A stretch of 64,000 nt of DNA from CAZUGA01 sp964619885 (GCA_964619885.1 CAZUGA010000013.1:35964-99963); one strand, 5' to 3'; positions 1 to 9,004 are shown, counted from the first letter of the stretch. The notes: generated by a model not told the origin, from the sequence alone. Made by a program: numbers and translations.

Positions 1-1070
1 TGGTTGGTTCCGTACATCGATGCTTCCGCATCCATGGTTCCGGCGCTGTGCCCTATTCTTAGGCTTTTTGTTAACCGTTTATTGCGCGGGCATTCAGCGA
101 CTAAAGTACCCGGTATCGCTGAGGCAACCGCCAATGCAATGGCCCCGGTGCCGGTAAACGCGTGGTGCAGCCGCCCCATCGAAAATATTCTGGTACATAT
201 ATCGATTTGCCCGGCTGGAATATCGGTACCGTCGGTTGCGGTATATGTTTCGGGCGGGCAGACCCACGCCAGCTTGGGCGTTCCCGGTTGCTTGCGCGCT
301 GCGGAAATATCCGGGCATAGTTTCATCGCGACCGATGCGGCGCATCTGATCGCTTCGACCCGTTGCAGAAGATCAATATTTCTATTGATTTGGTCTGGCA
401 ATTCGGTGCCAGTCAAACCCAATTGGTCGGGCTGTACAATTACCGTGGGATTACCCGCGTTCATCAGGCTCACCGGAATTAAGCCGACACCATCTATCGC
501 CAATTCATCCTGCGCTTTGCCGGTCGGCAATGCACTACCGCCGGGCCCGTCACCCGGATCCATAAATTCCACCCGGATTGCCGCGCCCGTGCCAGGCACA
601 CCGGCGATGGCATAATCGCCCGAAGTGATCACAGCCTGTTTATCCGACGGCACATGAATCCGAATCGCTTTATCCAAATTAGCCTGCCATACGCGTACTA
701 TCGTGGTTGGTTCAGTAGGTACGACCAAACCCTGCTCTACCGCGAATACACCCACCGCCGAGGACAAATTGCCGCAATTGCCCGAATAGTCGATGACCGC
801 TTGCTCGATAGCGACGTGGCCGAATAGGTAATCAATATCGCAGTCGTCTCGCTGCGAAGGCCGGATGATCACCACCTTACTGGTGCTTGACGTGGCCGCG
901 CCCAGCCCGTCTATTTGCTTGCCGTACGGATCCGGGCTTCCGATAGCGGACAGCAGAACACGATCTCTGTCAGCAACATCCTGGGGTAAATCTTTAGCCT
1001 GAAAGAACAAACCCTTGCTAGTACCCCCACGCATCAACACCGCGGGCAAACTTTGGTTGTTATAGCTCAT
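1..1070 (-). CDS. prpF: 2-methylaconitate cis-trans isomerase PrpF, 3' end beyond window
   Basis: The minus strand is open from an ATG at 1070 to the window edge, giving 356 codons without a stop. The family is usually about 390 residues, so only the C-terminal end is missing. The N-terminus carries the PrpF hallmark MRGGTSKG (residues 13-20). The motif YSGNCGN holds Cys99, matching the catalytic cysteine of this diaminopimelate-epimerase-like fold. PrpF isomerises the 2-methylaconitate made by AcnD in the methylcitrate route of propionate breakdown. The acnD/prpC partners, if linked, would lie outside the window to the left. The plus-strand reading frame over the same bases is an antisense shadow. 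Confidence 0.9.
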   Translation of the reverse strand, partial: MSYNNQSLPAVLMRGGTSKGLFFQAKDLPQDVADRDRVLLSAIGSPDPYGKQIDGLGAATSSTSKVVIIRPSQRDDCDIDYLFGHVAIEQAVIDYSGNCGNLSSAVGVFAVEQGLVVPTEPTTIVRVWQANLDKAIRIHVPSDKQAVITSGDYAIAGVPGTGAAIRVEFMDPGDGPGGSALPTGKAQDELAIDGVGLIPVSLMNAGNPTVIVQPDQLGLTGTELPDQINRNIDLLQRVEAIRCAASVAMKLCPDISAARKQPGTPKLAWVCPPETYTATDGTDIPAGQIDICTRIFSMGRLHHAFTGTGAIALAVASAIPGTLVAECPRNKRLTKSLRIGHSAGTMDAEASMYGTN

Positions 1071-1276
1071 AATTATAGTCAGAAAATTTACGACAATACA
1101 CTAAAGTCATTTGATAGGTTGATTGACCGAGGGTCATCCAAGCATTAACAACGCGAAATGCGCGAAATTGGTTATAATAATCCTAAGCGCGCGGGTGTCG
1201 AACTTCTAGCACAAAAATAACACCAACGGCCCATTGATTTTTCTGTCGCTGTTCCGAATATACGTAGGTAGTTTAA

Positions 1277-2695
1277 ATGAAAGCATGGATTATTAGCTTG
1301 ATCGCGCTAAGCTGCGCGCTATCGACGCCGGTTTATGCGGAACAGCAACTACCGACTACCGTTACACAGGCATTGAAGCGGTATAAAATCCCGCTAAGCG
1401 CGGTCAGTGTGGAAATCAAAAATCTGCACTCCGTCAACCCGGTTTTAAGCATTAATGCCGCCACACCCCGCAACCCCGCGTCGGTGATGAAATTGGTCAC
1501 CACGCTCGCCGCACTGGAACTGCTGGGTCCGGCCTATACCTGGAAAACCGAGTATTTCGCCGACGGAAAACTGAAAAACGGCCGCCTGGACGGTAATCTG
1601 ATTCTGCGGGGTGGCGGCGACCCGTACCTGGTCAGCGATCAATTTCGCCAGCAGCTGCACTTGCTCAAACAAAAGGGCTTGACCGATATCGGCGGTGATC
1701 TGATTATCGATAATTCAGCGATATCGGTTCCCAACCATAATCGCGCGCGCTTCGACGGTCGGCCCCAACGGGTCTACAACGTGGTGCCCAGCGCGTCGAT
1801 TGTCAATTTTTCCGCGACGCGGGTCATCCTGCAACCGGAAGACGGAAAAATTAGGGTAATCACCGAACCGCCGGTTCCAAATTTAAATATTCAAAACCAG
1901 CTTTCACCGTCGAAGTCCCGCTGCCGTAGCCGATGGGCCGGATGGTCGTTCAAAACGATGCAAACAGCCAAACTATCGGTACTAAATTTCGACGGCAAAT
2001 ATCCTGTCAGGTGCGGGGCGACAGAATTTACCCGTGCGTTCCTGTCAAATACCGATTACACCTACGGTTTGTTCAAATCGATATGGGAAGAAATGGGTGG
2101 CCAATTGCACGGAAAATTCGGCTTGGGTTCGGTCAACGGCCGGGCCGAGCGGCTATTGGCGGCTGAATCCAGACCTTTGGCCGAAGTGATTCGCGGCGTG
2201 AACAAATTCAGCAACAACATCATGGCGCGTCAACTGCTGTTGACCATCGGCAAAGAGTTATACGGCAAACCCGGCACCACGCAAACTGGAATCTCCGGCA
2301 TCAAAGAATGGTTGAATTCGAATGGGTTGGTCATGCCGGAACTGGTCATTGAAAACGGCGCCGGGCTTTCCAGAATCAGCCGAGTTTCCGCGCAAAGCTT
2401 ATCGGCGTTGCTGCGCAAAGGCTGGGACAGCAACTACCACCCGGAATTCTTATCCTCGCTGGCCCTAGCCTCCATTGATGGAACCATGCGCCGACGTCTT
2501 CGAAAAGAAGCCCCGGCCGGCCGCGTACGCATTAAAACCGGTTCGCTCAACGGCACCCGTGCCATCGCCGGTTACGTCAAAAGTAACAGCGGACAGGATT
2601 ATAGCGTAGTGATGCTGTTGAACCACGACAAAGTCAGCTATCGCTCGGGTAGCCGCGTGCAAGATGCGCTGCTACGCTGGCTATTGCAGTATTGA
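1277..2695 (+). CDS. dacB: D-alanyl-D-alanine carboxypeptidase/endopeptidase (PBP4 family)
   Basis: A periplasmic serine peptidase of 472 residues that trims or cuts peptidoglycan stem peptides. A signal peptide occupies about residues 1-21 (cleavage after VYA). The three penicillin-binding motifs are present in order: SVMK at 69-72 (nucleophile Ser69, Lys72), SNN at 312-314 and KTG at 420-422. The long insert between the first two motifs is the usual S13/PBP4 arrangement. Length is normal for DacB. The upstream GTAGGTAG is only a weak ribosome binding site. It is divergent from prpF and convergent with the hydrolase that follows. A short 8-bp stem (2687-2705) overlaps its stop. Confidence 0.93.
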   Translation: MKAWIISLIALSCALSTPVYAEQQLPTTVTQALKRYKIPLSAVSVEIKNLHSVNPVLSINAATPRNPASVMKLVTTLAALELLGPAYTWKTEYFADGKLKNGRLDGNLILRGGGDPYLVSDQFRQQLHLLKQKGLTDIGGDLIIDNSAISVPNHNRARFDGRPQRVYNVVPSASIVNFSATRVILQPEDGKIRVITEPPVPNLNIQNQLSPSKSRCRSRWAGWSFKTMQTAKLSVLNFDGKYPVRCGATEFTRAFLSNTDYTYGLFKSIWEEMGGQLHGKFGLGSVNGRAERLLAAESRPLAEVIRGVNKFSNNIMARQLLLTIGKELYGKPGTTQTGISGIKEWLNSNGLVMPELVIENGAGLSRISRVSAQSLSALLRKGWDSNYHPEFLSSLALASIDGTMRRRLRKEAPAGRVRIKTGSLNGTRAIAGYVKSNSGQDYSVVMLLNHDKVSYRSGSRVQDALLRWLLQY

Positions 2696-2726
2696 TGCAA
2701 TACTGATCAATCCAGTGCTGGCCAAG

Positions 2727-3575
2727 TCAACGGTTGTCTAAAAACTGCAGAATTTGCTTGGCAACCGGCTTTGGATCATCCAGGTGCAGATGATGCCCAC
2801 CTTTCATTTCAACGACCTGAATACTCGGCACCGCGGCGATACGCGGCGCAATACACGCTAAGCGATTCAACATACCCTGCTTGGCTTTGATCAATAACGT
2901 GGGTGCGCTGATCGCTTGCAAAAACGCTTGGGCCTGTTCTTCCGCGATATAAATCGGCGATGGCAATTTCAAGCGCGGATCGGAGCGCCAGCGGACGCCG
3001 TCCTGTTGCTGTTCGGCACCGCGCCGGACCAATATCTGCGCGGATTCCAAATCCAAGTCGCCGGCCTGCTTGCGGACCTTGGCCGCACTCAACCAATCTG
3101 GATAAGGCGGAGACTGCCGATCGCTGATTTTACGCCGCTTGACGATCGATTGAGCCAGGCGTTTTGGCGCGCTGGCGGTATTCGACGGAATCGGTCCGAT
3201 GCCGTCGATCAACACCAATTCAGAAACCTCATGTTTCGCAACCGACGCCACCAGACTGGCAATCCCGGCACCGAGTGAATGCCCCAACAGCGTGTAGCGC
3301 TCCCAACCCAGTACCGACGCGGCATCCACAACATCGCGAACATAATCCACAAAATGATAGGTGGCACCCGTGGGCCGATGACTGGACTTGCCGTGCCCGA
3401 TCAGATCCAGCGCCACCACGCGGTACTCAGGAAGAAGCGAGGCCAAACGGCTAAAGCTCGCTGCATTATCCAACCAACCGTGCAGCGCCAGTAGCGGCTT
3501 AGCGCCGGTGCTGTTCCACTCCAGCGCAGCCAGCCGACCGGCCGGAATCTGCAAAGTCATTTCTTTGGGTTGCAT
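2727..3575 (-). CDS. alpha/beta hydrolase
   Basis: A 282-residue cytoplasmic alpha/beta-fold hydrolase without signal peptide. The oxyanion segment HGW is at residues 32-34, the nucleophile elbow GHSLG has Ser100, and the C-terminal GGHHLHLDDP gives the catalytic histidine near 261. Such proteins cleave esters or related bonds, and the substrate cannot be read from the sequence. The family resembles serine hydrolase-like (SERHL/MEST-type) proteins. It is a single gene, convergent with dacB and divergent from the enoyl-CoA hydratase, so it probably has its own promoter near 3580-3610. Confidence 0.85.
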   Translation of the reverse strand: MQPKEMTLQIPAGRLAALEWNSTGAKPLLALHGWLDNAASFSRLASLLPEYRVVALDLIGHGKSSHRPTGATYHFVDYVRDVVDAASVLGWERYTLLGHSLGAGIASLVASVAKHEVSELVLIDGIGPIPSNTASAPKRLAQSIVKRRKISDRQSPPYPDWLSAAKVRKQAGDLDLESAQILVRRGAEQQQDGVRWRSDPRLKLPSPIYIAEEQAQAFLQAISAPTLLIKAKQGMLNRLACIAPRIAAVPSIQVVEMKGGHHLHLDDPKPVAKQILQFLDNR

Positions 3576-3708
3576 AATTCGTATCTATTTTTGTTTTTAC
3601 GATACGCCCAGTTCAATGTCTCTACAATCCCAATTGGCCAGAACCGTTGCAAATACTTATGATGGTTCCAATAGCGGCTGTTCGAATCTAACCCAACCGG
3701 CAAACCTT

Positions 3709-4458
3709 ATGGCACCAGAGATTGTTGTCCGTCAGATCGATCACACCCTGCATATCCGCATCGACCGGCCCGAAAAACGTAACGCGTTGACGCGCGATAT
3801 GTACGCGGCGCTCACCCAGGCCTTGCACGATGCCGACCGTAATGCCGATATTCGTTGTATCGTGCTCAGCGGCGCGAACGATTGTTTTAGCGCCGGCAAC
3901 GACCTGAACGACTTTTTCACGCAACCGCCCACCGGGACCGACGATCCAATTTTTCACTTTGTAGACGCGCTGCCATCAGTGACCAAACCACTGATCGCCG
4001 CGGTCAACGGGATCGCCGTAGGCATCGGCACCACACTATTATTGCATTGCGACCTGGTCTACGCAGGCCCCGAGGCCACCTTCCAGATGCCATTCGTCAA
4101 CCTGGGATTGGTACCCGAAGCCGGTGCCAGTCTTATCTTACCGTTACTGGCCGGTCAGCGAAAAGCCGCCGAACTTTTACTGCTGGGCGAAACATTCGAT
4201 GCCGATTGCGCATTACAGACGGGTATCGTCAACCGCATATGCAGCCAACCCAACGCATTGGAAACCGCACTGGCGGTGGCGAAAAACATCGCAGAGCAAC
4301 CCTACGACGCAGTAATTCAGACCAAAAGCTTGCTCAAACAACACTACCGGGCCGCGATCAAACAACGGATCCGCGACGAAGCCGCGTTATTTATAGAGCG
4401 TCTTCGCTCGGATAAGGCGCAGCAGGCGCTGCATGCGTTTTTGAATAAATCCGAATAA
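3709..4458 (+). CDS. enoyl-CoA hydratase/isomerase family protein
   Basis: A crotonase-fold protein of 249 residues when started at the ATG at 3709, which places the family's typical opening (IRIDRPEKRNALT) at about residue 16. An ATG at 3616 would add 31 residues of low similarity. Neither start has a convincing ribosome binding site. The oxyanion-hole segment DCFSAGNDLNDF is at 59-70. The motif LGLVPEAGAS resembles the PEAG(S/A)S region of enoyl-CoA isomerase-like members, so either hydratase or double-bond isomerase activity in beta-oxidation is possible. No thiolase or acyl-CoA dehydrogenase is adjacent. Confidence 0.88.
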   Translation: MAPEIVVRQIDHTLHIRIDRPEKRNALTRDMYAALTQALHDADRNADIRCIVLSGANDCFSAGNDLNDFFTQPPTGTDDPIFHFVDALPSVTKPLIAAVNGIAVGIGTTLLLHCDLVYAGPEATFQMPFVNLGLVPEAGASLILPLLAGQRKAAELLLLGETFDADCALQTGIVNRICSQPNALETALAVAKNIAEQPYDAVIQTKSLLKQHYRAAIKQRIRDEAALFIERLRSDKAQQALHAFLNKSE

Positions 4459-4594
4459 TCGTCGCGCAAATTACAAATCTCGCCGATCAACAGCAACTGC
4501 AAAAACCGGATATTTTTCAGGCATCCGCCGAAACTAATTCCCGAACATCGTGTCGGATTAAACACAGCCAAAGATAACGACGAGGTAACAGACC

Positions 4595-4765
4595 TTGACC
4601 GAGCCGATCAAAACATTGTCCCGGATCGCAGGTCGTCTCATGTGCTGGTTGGGATTCCACGACTACCACGTGACCGACGTCAATTTCGGGTTCAGCTATG
4701 GCGAAACCGTAGAAAAAGTCCAATGCAAACGCTGCGGCCAGCGCATGGCGCGTATGGCCGAATAG
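4595..4765 (+). CDS. small zinc-ribbon-like protein (DUF1660-type pattern)
   Basis: A 56-residue frame starting at TTG 4595 with a good ribosome binding site GAGGT at 4582-4586. An internal ATG at 4640 is an alternative. Cys17-x4-His22 and the C-terminal pair CKRCG (Cys44, Cys47) form a plausible zinc-binding knuckle, similar in layout to small DUF1660 proteins (C-x-x-GHK ... C-x-R-C-G). The product is basic and has no signal peptide. Function is unknown. It lies 130 bases after the enoyl-CoA hydratase on the same strand and before an inverted repeat. The motif and the start signal make it likely, but the gene is very short. Confidence 0.55.
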   Translation: MTEPIKTLSRIAGRLMCWLGFHDYHVTDVNFGFSYGETVEKVQCKRCGQRMARMAE

Positions 4766-4794
4766 CCTTATGTATCTAAAATTGGAATAAACAC

Positions 4795-4890
4795 CGTAGG
4801 TTGGATAAGCGAAGCGTCATCCAACATTTTTGAAAGATTATTCCGGTTTCGCAGAATTCGGTGGATGGCGCTGCGCTTATCCAACCTACG
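4795..4890. repeat. intergenic inverted repeat, about 30-bp arms
   Basis: Left arm 4795-4825 and right arm 4861-4890 are inverted copies with only about three mismatches. Both begin or end with CGTAGGTTGGATAAGCG or its complement. Each arm is itself partly palindromic (GTTGGAT ... ATCCAAC). The 35-base centre is AT-rich. The look is that of REP/MITE-like elements seen between genes of many gammaproteobacteria. I see no second copy in this window. It separates the zinc-ribbon gene from the FNR-controlled smbP gene. Confidence 0.75.
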
Positions 4891-5072
4891 CTCATTGATA
4901 AACCGGCGCGAAACTTCAAAAATTCGCCTCTCGCGCGCAACACGTAGCAATCAGAATTCAGAAGTTTCATTAGAGAACTTTGACGCGCAACAATGCCGCA
5001 CCACGAACCAGCGTATTTACATCCCGAACAATCCTCATCTTAAGGACTAATCATCGTCTCCGCTCAAATCAA

Positions 5073-5086
5073 TTGATCTATATCAA
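5073..5086 (+). promoter_or_regulatory. perfect FNR/Anr box with class II promoter spacing
   Basis: The 14 bases TTGAT-CTAT-ATCAA match the FNR/Anr consensus (TTGAT-N4-ATCAA) in all ten fixed positions. The centre is at 5079.5. A -10-like TATGCT lies at 5109-5114 and would give a start point near 5121, so the box sits at about -41.5, the classic activator position. The next gene is the SmbP-type protein at 5152. Confidence 0.75.
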
Positions 5087-5151
5087 AGTCACACCTGCGA
5101 ACCTGGAATATGCTATGTATACCGAATGTCGGTATTTCCACCGGAGGCATT

Positions 5152-5511
5152 ATGAACACAAATAGCAAAAACCAGTCGATGTATTTTACGCTTTTCCTGT
5201 TATTGAGCATCGCCGCGGTTGGAACGGTCGGTGCGGCCGAACACCACGCCGCGCAGGCTCTGGAACATTCGGCGGTCGCAGCCACGCACGGTGAAATGGG
5301 ACACGCGGATGTTTTGACCCAGCACGCTCAAGATGCATTGAAACACGCCAAAGCAGCGGAAAAAGAGCACGCGGAGGCGCACGAGCATATGACCGAAGGG
5401 GTTAAACACCTGCAGGAAGCAATTAAACACGGCAAGAAGGGCCATGCCGATGTCGCAACCCAGCACACCAAAGAAGCCATGACCCACATCAAAGCGTCAA
5501 TCGGCCAATAA
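5152..5511 (+). CDS. smbP: exported small metal-binding protein, SmbP family
   Basis: A 119-residue protein with a signal peptide (about residues 1-29, ending VGAA). The mature part is a histidine-, alanine- and lysine-rich amphipathic helix built from heptad-like repeats such as TQHAQDALKHAKAAEKEHAE. This is the layout of SmbP, the small periplasmic copper-binding protein first described in Nitrosomonas, so divalent-metal binding in the periplasm is expected by homology. Start chosen at ATG 5152 because GGAGG lies at 5143-5147. The frame also opens further upstream, but without such a signal. A perfect FNR box precedes it and a strong terminator follows, so it is a single-gene unit likely induced at low oxygen. 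Confidence 0.8.
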   Translation: MNTNSKNQSMYFTLFLLLSIAAVGTVGAAEHHAAQALEHSAVAATHGEMGHADVLTQHAQDALKHAKAAEKEHAEAHEHMTEGVKHLQEAIKHGKKGHADVATQHTKEAMTHIKASIGQ

Positions 5512-5547
5512 ACGGGATTGGGATTTTCATCATTAAATATTACACCG

Positions 5548-5587
5548 CCAAAAAGGCCGGTGCGCTCAAGCGAATCGGCCTTTTTGG
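5548..5587 (+). terminator. Rho-independent terminator of smbP
   Basis: A perfect 12-bp stem, CCAAAAAGGCCG (5548-5559) with CGGCCTTTTTGG (5576-5587), encloses a 16-base loop. The A5/T5 flanks allow it to work in both directions. It lies 37 bases after the smbP stop. Confidence 0.85.
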
Positions 5588-5784
5588 TCTACGGCCTACC
5601 CCAGCCAAAGGTTCTTCTTGAACCCTGTCGGGCATCCACTCCTCAATCGGAGTCCATCGGACTACCGGTTTAATCATGCTAGAATATTGACTCGATATTA
5701 GCCGCACAACCCGTTCGGGCCCGGGCCTTGTTTCGCCTGGGATGAAAGCTTGGTACCGGGACGATTGTTTGGAGTAAAAGCTTG

Positions 5785-7230
5785 ATGAATGCTTGCCGTC
5801 TGGCGCCACCATTGACTACCGTAGTCTGCTTGAGTCTTTTCTTGCTTTCCACGACCTGTACCCGTTCTAGCGTAAATCCCGATTTCGATAGCATTTACTC
5901 GCGGTCCGCGATGTACCACGGTATCGATCGCAATCCGATTATCGTCATACCCGGGGTCCTCGGTTCCAAGCTCATGGACAAAGTCACCGGCAAAACGATC
6001 TGGGGCGCCTTCGGCGGAAATTACGCCAATCCGTCGATCGACAAGGAAGTCCGGCTTATCGCACTGCCGATGAAACAGGGCGTGCCGCTTAAAGACCTGC
6101 GTGACGACGTATTGGCGGACGGCGCGCTGGATCAAATCACCGTCAATCTCGCCGGACTGCCGATTCAAATTGGCGCTTATGTGGATATTATCGTGACCTT
6201 GGGTGCCGGGGGTTACCGAGATCAACAATTGGCTTTGTCCGGCGCGATCGACTACGGCGATGAGCATTTTACCTGCTTTCAATTTAGTTATGATTGGCGG
6301 CGGGATAACGTCGAAAGCGTGAAGGCATTACACCAATATATCCTGCAACAGCGCGCTTATATCAAACAAAAATATCTGGAAAAACACGGCAAGGATGTCG
6401 CGCTGGATGACATCCGTTTTGATATCGCCGCACACTCGATGGCGGGCTTGATCATTCGCTATTATTTGCGCTACGGCGCGGTCGACTTGCCCGAAGACGG
6501 ATCGTTGCCGCCGCTAACTTGGGAAGGAACCCAGTATATCGACCGGGTCGTGCTGATCGGAACGCCGAACGCCGGATCGGTAGAATCATTGAACACGTTG
6601 ATCAACGGCGCGGATTTTCTGCCGTTTTACCCCAAATATCAGGCAGCAATTCTGGATACGATGCCGGGTTTGTACCAGCTACTCCCCAGACAGCGCCACG
6701 CGATCGTTGTAGAGAAAGGCAGCCCGGAAAAACGTATCGATGTACTCGATATAGACGTCTGGGAAAAATATCGTTGGGGTATGCTGAATCCGGACCAGGA
6801 TGAATTATTGCAATCGCTATTGCCCGATGCTGCAAACCAAACGGAACGCCAACGCATTGCAAAGGACCATATGGCAAAATCACTCAATCGCGCGCGGCAT
6901 TTTTTCCAGGCGCTGGATAGCCCCGCAACACCGCCGGATGGCCCCCGGCTAAAACTGGTGGCGGGCGATGCGGTAGCAACCGATGCGGTGGTCGAGGTCA
7001 ATGCTGAAAATGGAGAACTCAACGTGATCAAACAACTTCCCGGGGATGGTTCGGTCACCCGCGGCAGCGCATTGATGGACGAAAGGGTCGGCGGCGAATG
7101 GGCACCGACACTGCAAAGTCCGATTGATTGGTCGGCGGTCACATTTTTATTCACCGACCACTTGGGGCTGACCAAAGACCCGGTGTTTACCGATAATGTG
7201 TTGTATTACCTGCTGGAGCAACCCAGGTAA
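5785..7230 (+). CDS. LCAT-like lipase/acyltransferase
   Basis: A 481-residue protein with an N-terminal hydrophobic segment (about 10-24) ending near a cysteine, so exported or anchored. It resembles the lecithin:cholesterol acyltransferase/phospholipase family. The strand-loop IIVIPGVLGSKL is at 52-63, the nucleophile region AAHSMAGL has Ser218, and His459 lies in TDHLG near the C-terminus. The usual G-x-S-x-G elbow is A-x-S-x-A here. ATG 5785 is preferred over TTG 5782 because GGAG (5771-5774) is 10 bases upstream. It leads a same-strand run with the acyl-CoA dehydrogenase and CoA-transferase, suggesting release and breakdown of acyl chains. Confidence 0.82.
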   Translation: MNACRLAPPLTTVVCLSLFLLSTTCTRSSVNPDFDSIYSRSAMYHGIDRNPIIVIPGVLGSKLMDKVTGKTIWGAFGGNYANPSIDKEVRLIALPMKQGVPLKDLRDDVLADGALDQITVNLAGLPIQIGAYVDIIVTLGAGGYRDQQLALSGAIDYGDEHFTCFQFSYDWRRDNVESVKALHQYILQQRAYIKQKYLEKHGKDVALDDIRFDIAAHSMAGLIIRYYLRYGAVDLPEDGSLPPLTWEGTQYIDRVVLIGTPNAGSVESLNTLINGADFLPFYPKYQAAILDTMPGLYQLLPRQRHAIVVEKGSPEKRIDVLDIDVWEKYRWGMLNPDQDELLQSLLPDAANQTERQRIAKDHMAKSLNRARHFFQALDSPATPPDGPRLKLVAGDAVATDAVVEVNAENGELNVIKQLPGDGSVTRGSALMDERVGGEWAPTLQSPIDWSAVTFLFTDHLGLTKDPVFTDNVLYYLLEQPR

Positions 7231-7291
7231 ATCTTGGGAACGGCTCGCCAGTGTCAACAAACATTCGAGCAGCTAACCAGGAGCACCAATT

Positions 7292-8983
7292 ATGAATCTG
7301 CTAAACCCAAAACTTTTCGCCAAATCGTACCCGGATGACGAAACCCGGGAGATAATGCTGAAAACGATCGATTTTTTTGAGTCGATGGGGCTGACTAAAC
7401 TCAAAGCGGATTATGAAAACCGGCGTTGGTACGACGAGTTTCTGGAATTTAACCGAAAACACAAAATTTTCGCGACACTACTGACACCCGAAGGCTACGC
7501 AGACGGTGCGCGTTGGGACAGCTCCAGAATTATCGACTTTGCTGAAATTCTGGCCTTTTATGGGCTGACCTACTGGTACTGTTTTCAGGTCACCGCGCTG
7601 GGCGTAGGTTCGATTTTTCTGGGCGGCAACGAGGCTTTGAAGAAGAAGACCGCCAAATTGCTGCGGCAGGGTGAGATTTTTGGGTTTGGCTTATCCGAAA
7701 AAGAACACGGGGCCGACATTTATTCATCAGAAATGGCGCTGGATCCGCGAGCAGACGGCGGTTATCTGGCCCACGGTGAAAAATATTATATCGGTAATGG
7801 CAACCAGGCCGCGTTGATTAATACCTTCGGTAAATTTTCTGAATCCGGCGACTACGTTTTCTTTTGCGTGGACTCGCAGCATTCGAAATACGAATGCATC
7901 AAAAATATTATCAACAACCAATGCTACGTCGCGCATTTTAAGCTGAGCAGTTATCCAATTTCACAGGATGACATTAGCCTGAGCGGCCAAGCGGCGTGGG
8001 ACTGTTGTCTGAATACCGTCAATGTCATGAAATTCAACCTTGGCGTCGCCGCCATCGGAATTGCTACGCATTGCTATTACGAGGCCTTGAACCACGCGGC
8101 GAATCGATTTTTGTTCAACCATTACGTCACCGACTTCGAGCATATTAAACAATTGTTCATGGATAGCTATGTACGCCTCGCGGCGATGCGCTTGTACACG
8201 CACCGGGCGCGCGATTATATGCGCAGCGCCGGCAGCGATGATAAGCGTTATCTGCTGTATAACTCGCTGGTCAAGATGAAAGTCACGACACAAGGTGAAG
8301 AAGTCGTCAACCTGCTGTGGGATATTATCGCGGCAAGAGGCTTTGAAAAGGATATGTATTTTGAAAACGCGACCATCGATATCCGTGCCCTACCCAAACT
8401 GGAAGGCACCGTACACGTCAATATGGCGTTGATCGTAAAATTTATGGCGGCGTATTTTTTTAACGCGGAAACCTTTCCTGATGTGGCCGTTCGCGAAGAC
8501 GCGGCCAATGACAAATTTATTTTCCACCAGGGGCCAGCCAAAGGACTCAGCAAAGTCAGGTTTCACGATTATCGTACCGGTTTAAATGGGTGTAGTTTGC
8601 CCAACGTGCGTATATTCAAGCGGCAGACCGAGATGTTTAGGTTAATGCTTATGCTGGCCCGTCCCAAATCTAGGCAGATAAAAGATATCGACTTTCTGTT
8701 GATTATCGGTGAGCTGTTTTGCCTTGTTGCTTATGCTCAGTTAATTTTGGAATGCTGGACGCTGAAACAAACCGACGATGCGATGCTAGAGCAAATATTC
8801 GATTTTCTGATCCGCGATTTTTCAAAGTTTGCGTTGCAACTTTATTCCAAAAACAGTAGCACCGCGCTGCAAAAATTTTTCTGCAAGCGGATAATTAAAT
8901 GCCCAAAACCGAACCCAGCGCGTTTTGATAGGGTATTACGGGAGAGCGTCTACAGCCTGAAGGGTGCTTATACGATGAACTAG
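7292..8983 (+). CDS. acyl-CoA dehydrogenase family protein
   Basis: A 563-residue flavoprotein-type dehydrogenase, longer than the common 380-residue members. The N-terminal helical domain is followed by the FAD/substrate strand segment FGFGLSEKEHGAD (about residues 130-142). A C-terminal helical region includes ARGFEKDMYFENATIDIR. Known members oxidise acyl-CoA to enoyl-CoA and pass electrons to ETF. Which acyl chain it takes is not visible. A clear AGGAG precedes ATG 7292. It sits 61 bases after the lipase and 21 bases before the CoA-transferase remnant, so the three look like one operon. Confidence 0.85.
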   Translation: MNLLNPKLFAKSYPDDETREIMLKTIDFFESMGLTKLKADYENRRWYDEFLEFNRKHKIFATLLTPEGYADGARWDSSRIIDFAEILAFYGLTYWYCFQVTALGVGSIFLGGNEALKKKTAKLLRQGEIFGFGLSEKEHGADIYSSEMALDPRADGGYLAHGEKYYIGNGNQAALINTFGKFSESGDYVFFCVDSQHSKYECIKNIINNQCYVAHFKLSSYPISQDDISLSGQAAWDCCLNTVNVMKFNLGVAAIGIATHCYYEALNHAANRFLFNHYVTDFEHIKQLFMDSYVRLAAMRLYTHRARDYMRSAGSDDKRYLLYNSLVKMKVTTQGEEVVNLLWDIIAARGFEKDMYFENATIDIRALPKLEGTVHVNMALIVKFMAAYFFNAETFPDVAVREDAANDKFIFHQGPAKGLSKVRFHDYRTGLNGCSLPNVRIFKRQTEMFRLMLMLARPKSRQIKDIDFLLIIGELFCLVAYAQLILECWTLKQTDDAMLEQIFDFLIRDFSKFALQLYSKNSSTALQKFFCKRIIKCPKPNPARFDRVLRESVYSLKGAYTMN

Positions 8984-9004
8984 AAACTGTCAGGAGCAGG
9001 TTTG

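Noticed and set aside
4..615. 203-codon plus-strand frame
   Set aside because: It lies wholly antisense to prpF, whose minus-strand reading shows clear family motifs. Its low-complexity Pro/Ser/Ala content is typical of a shadow frame.
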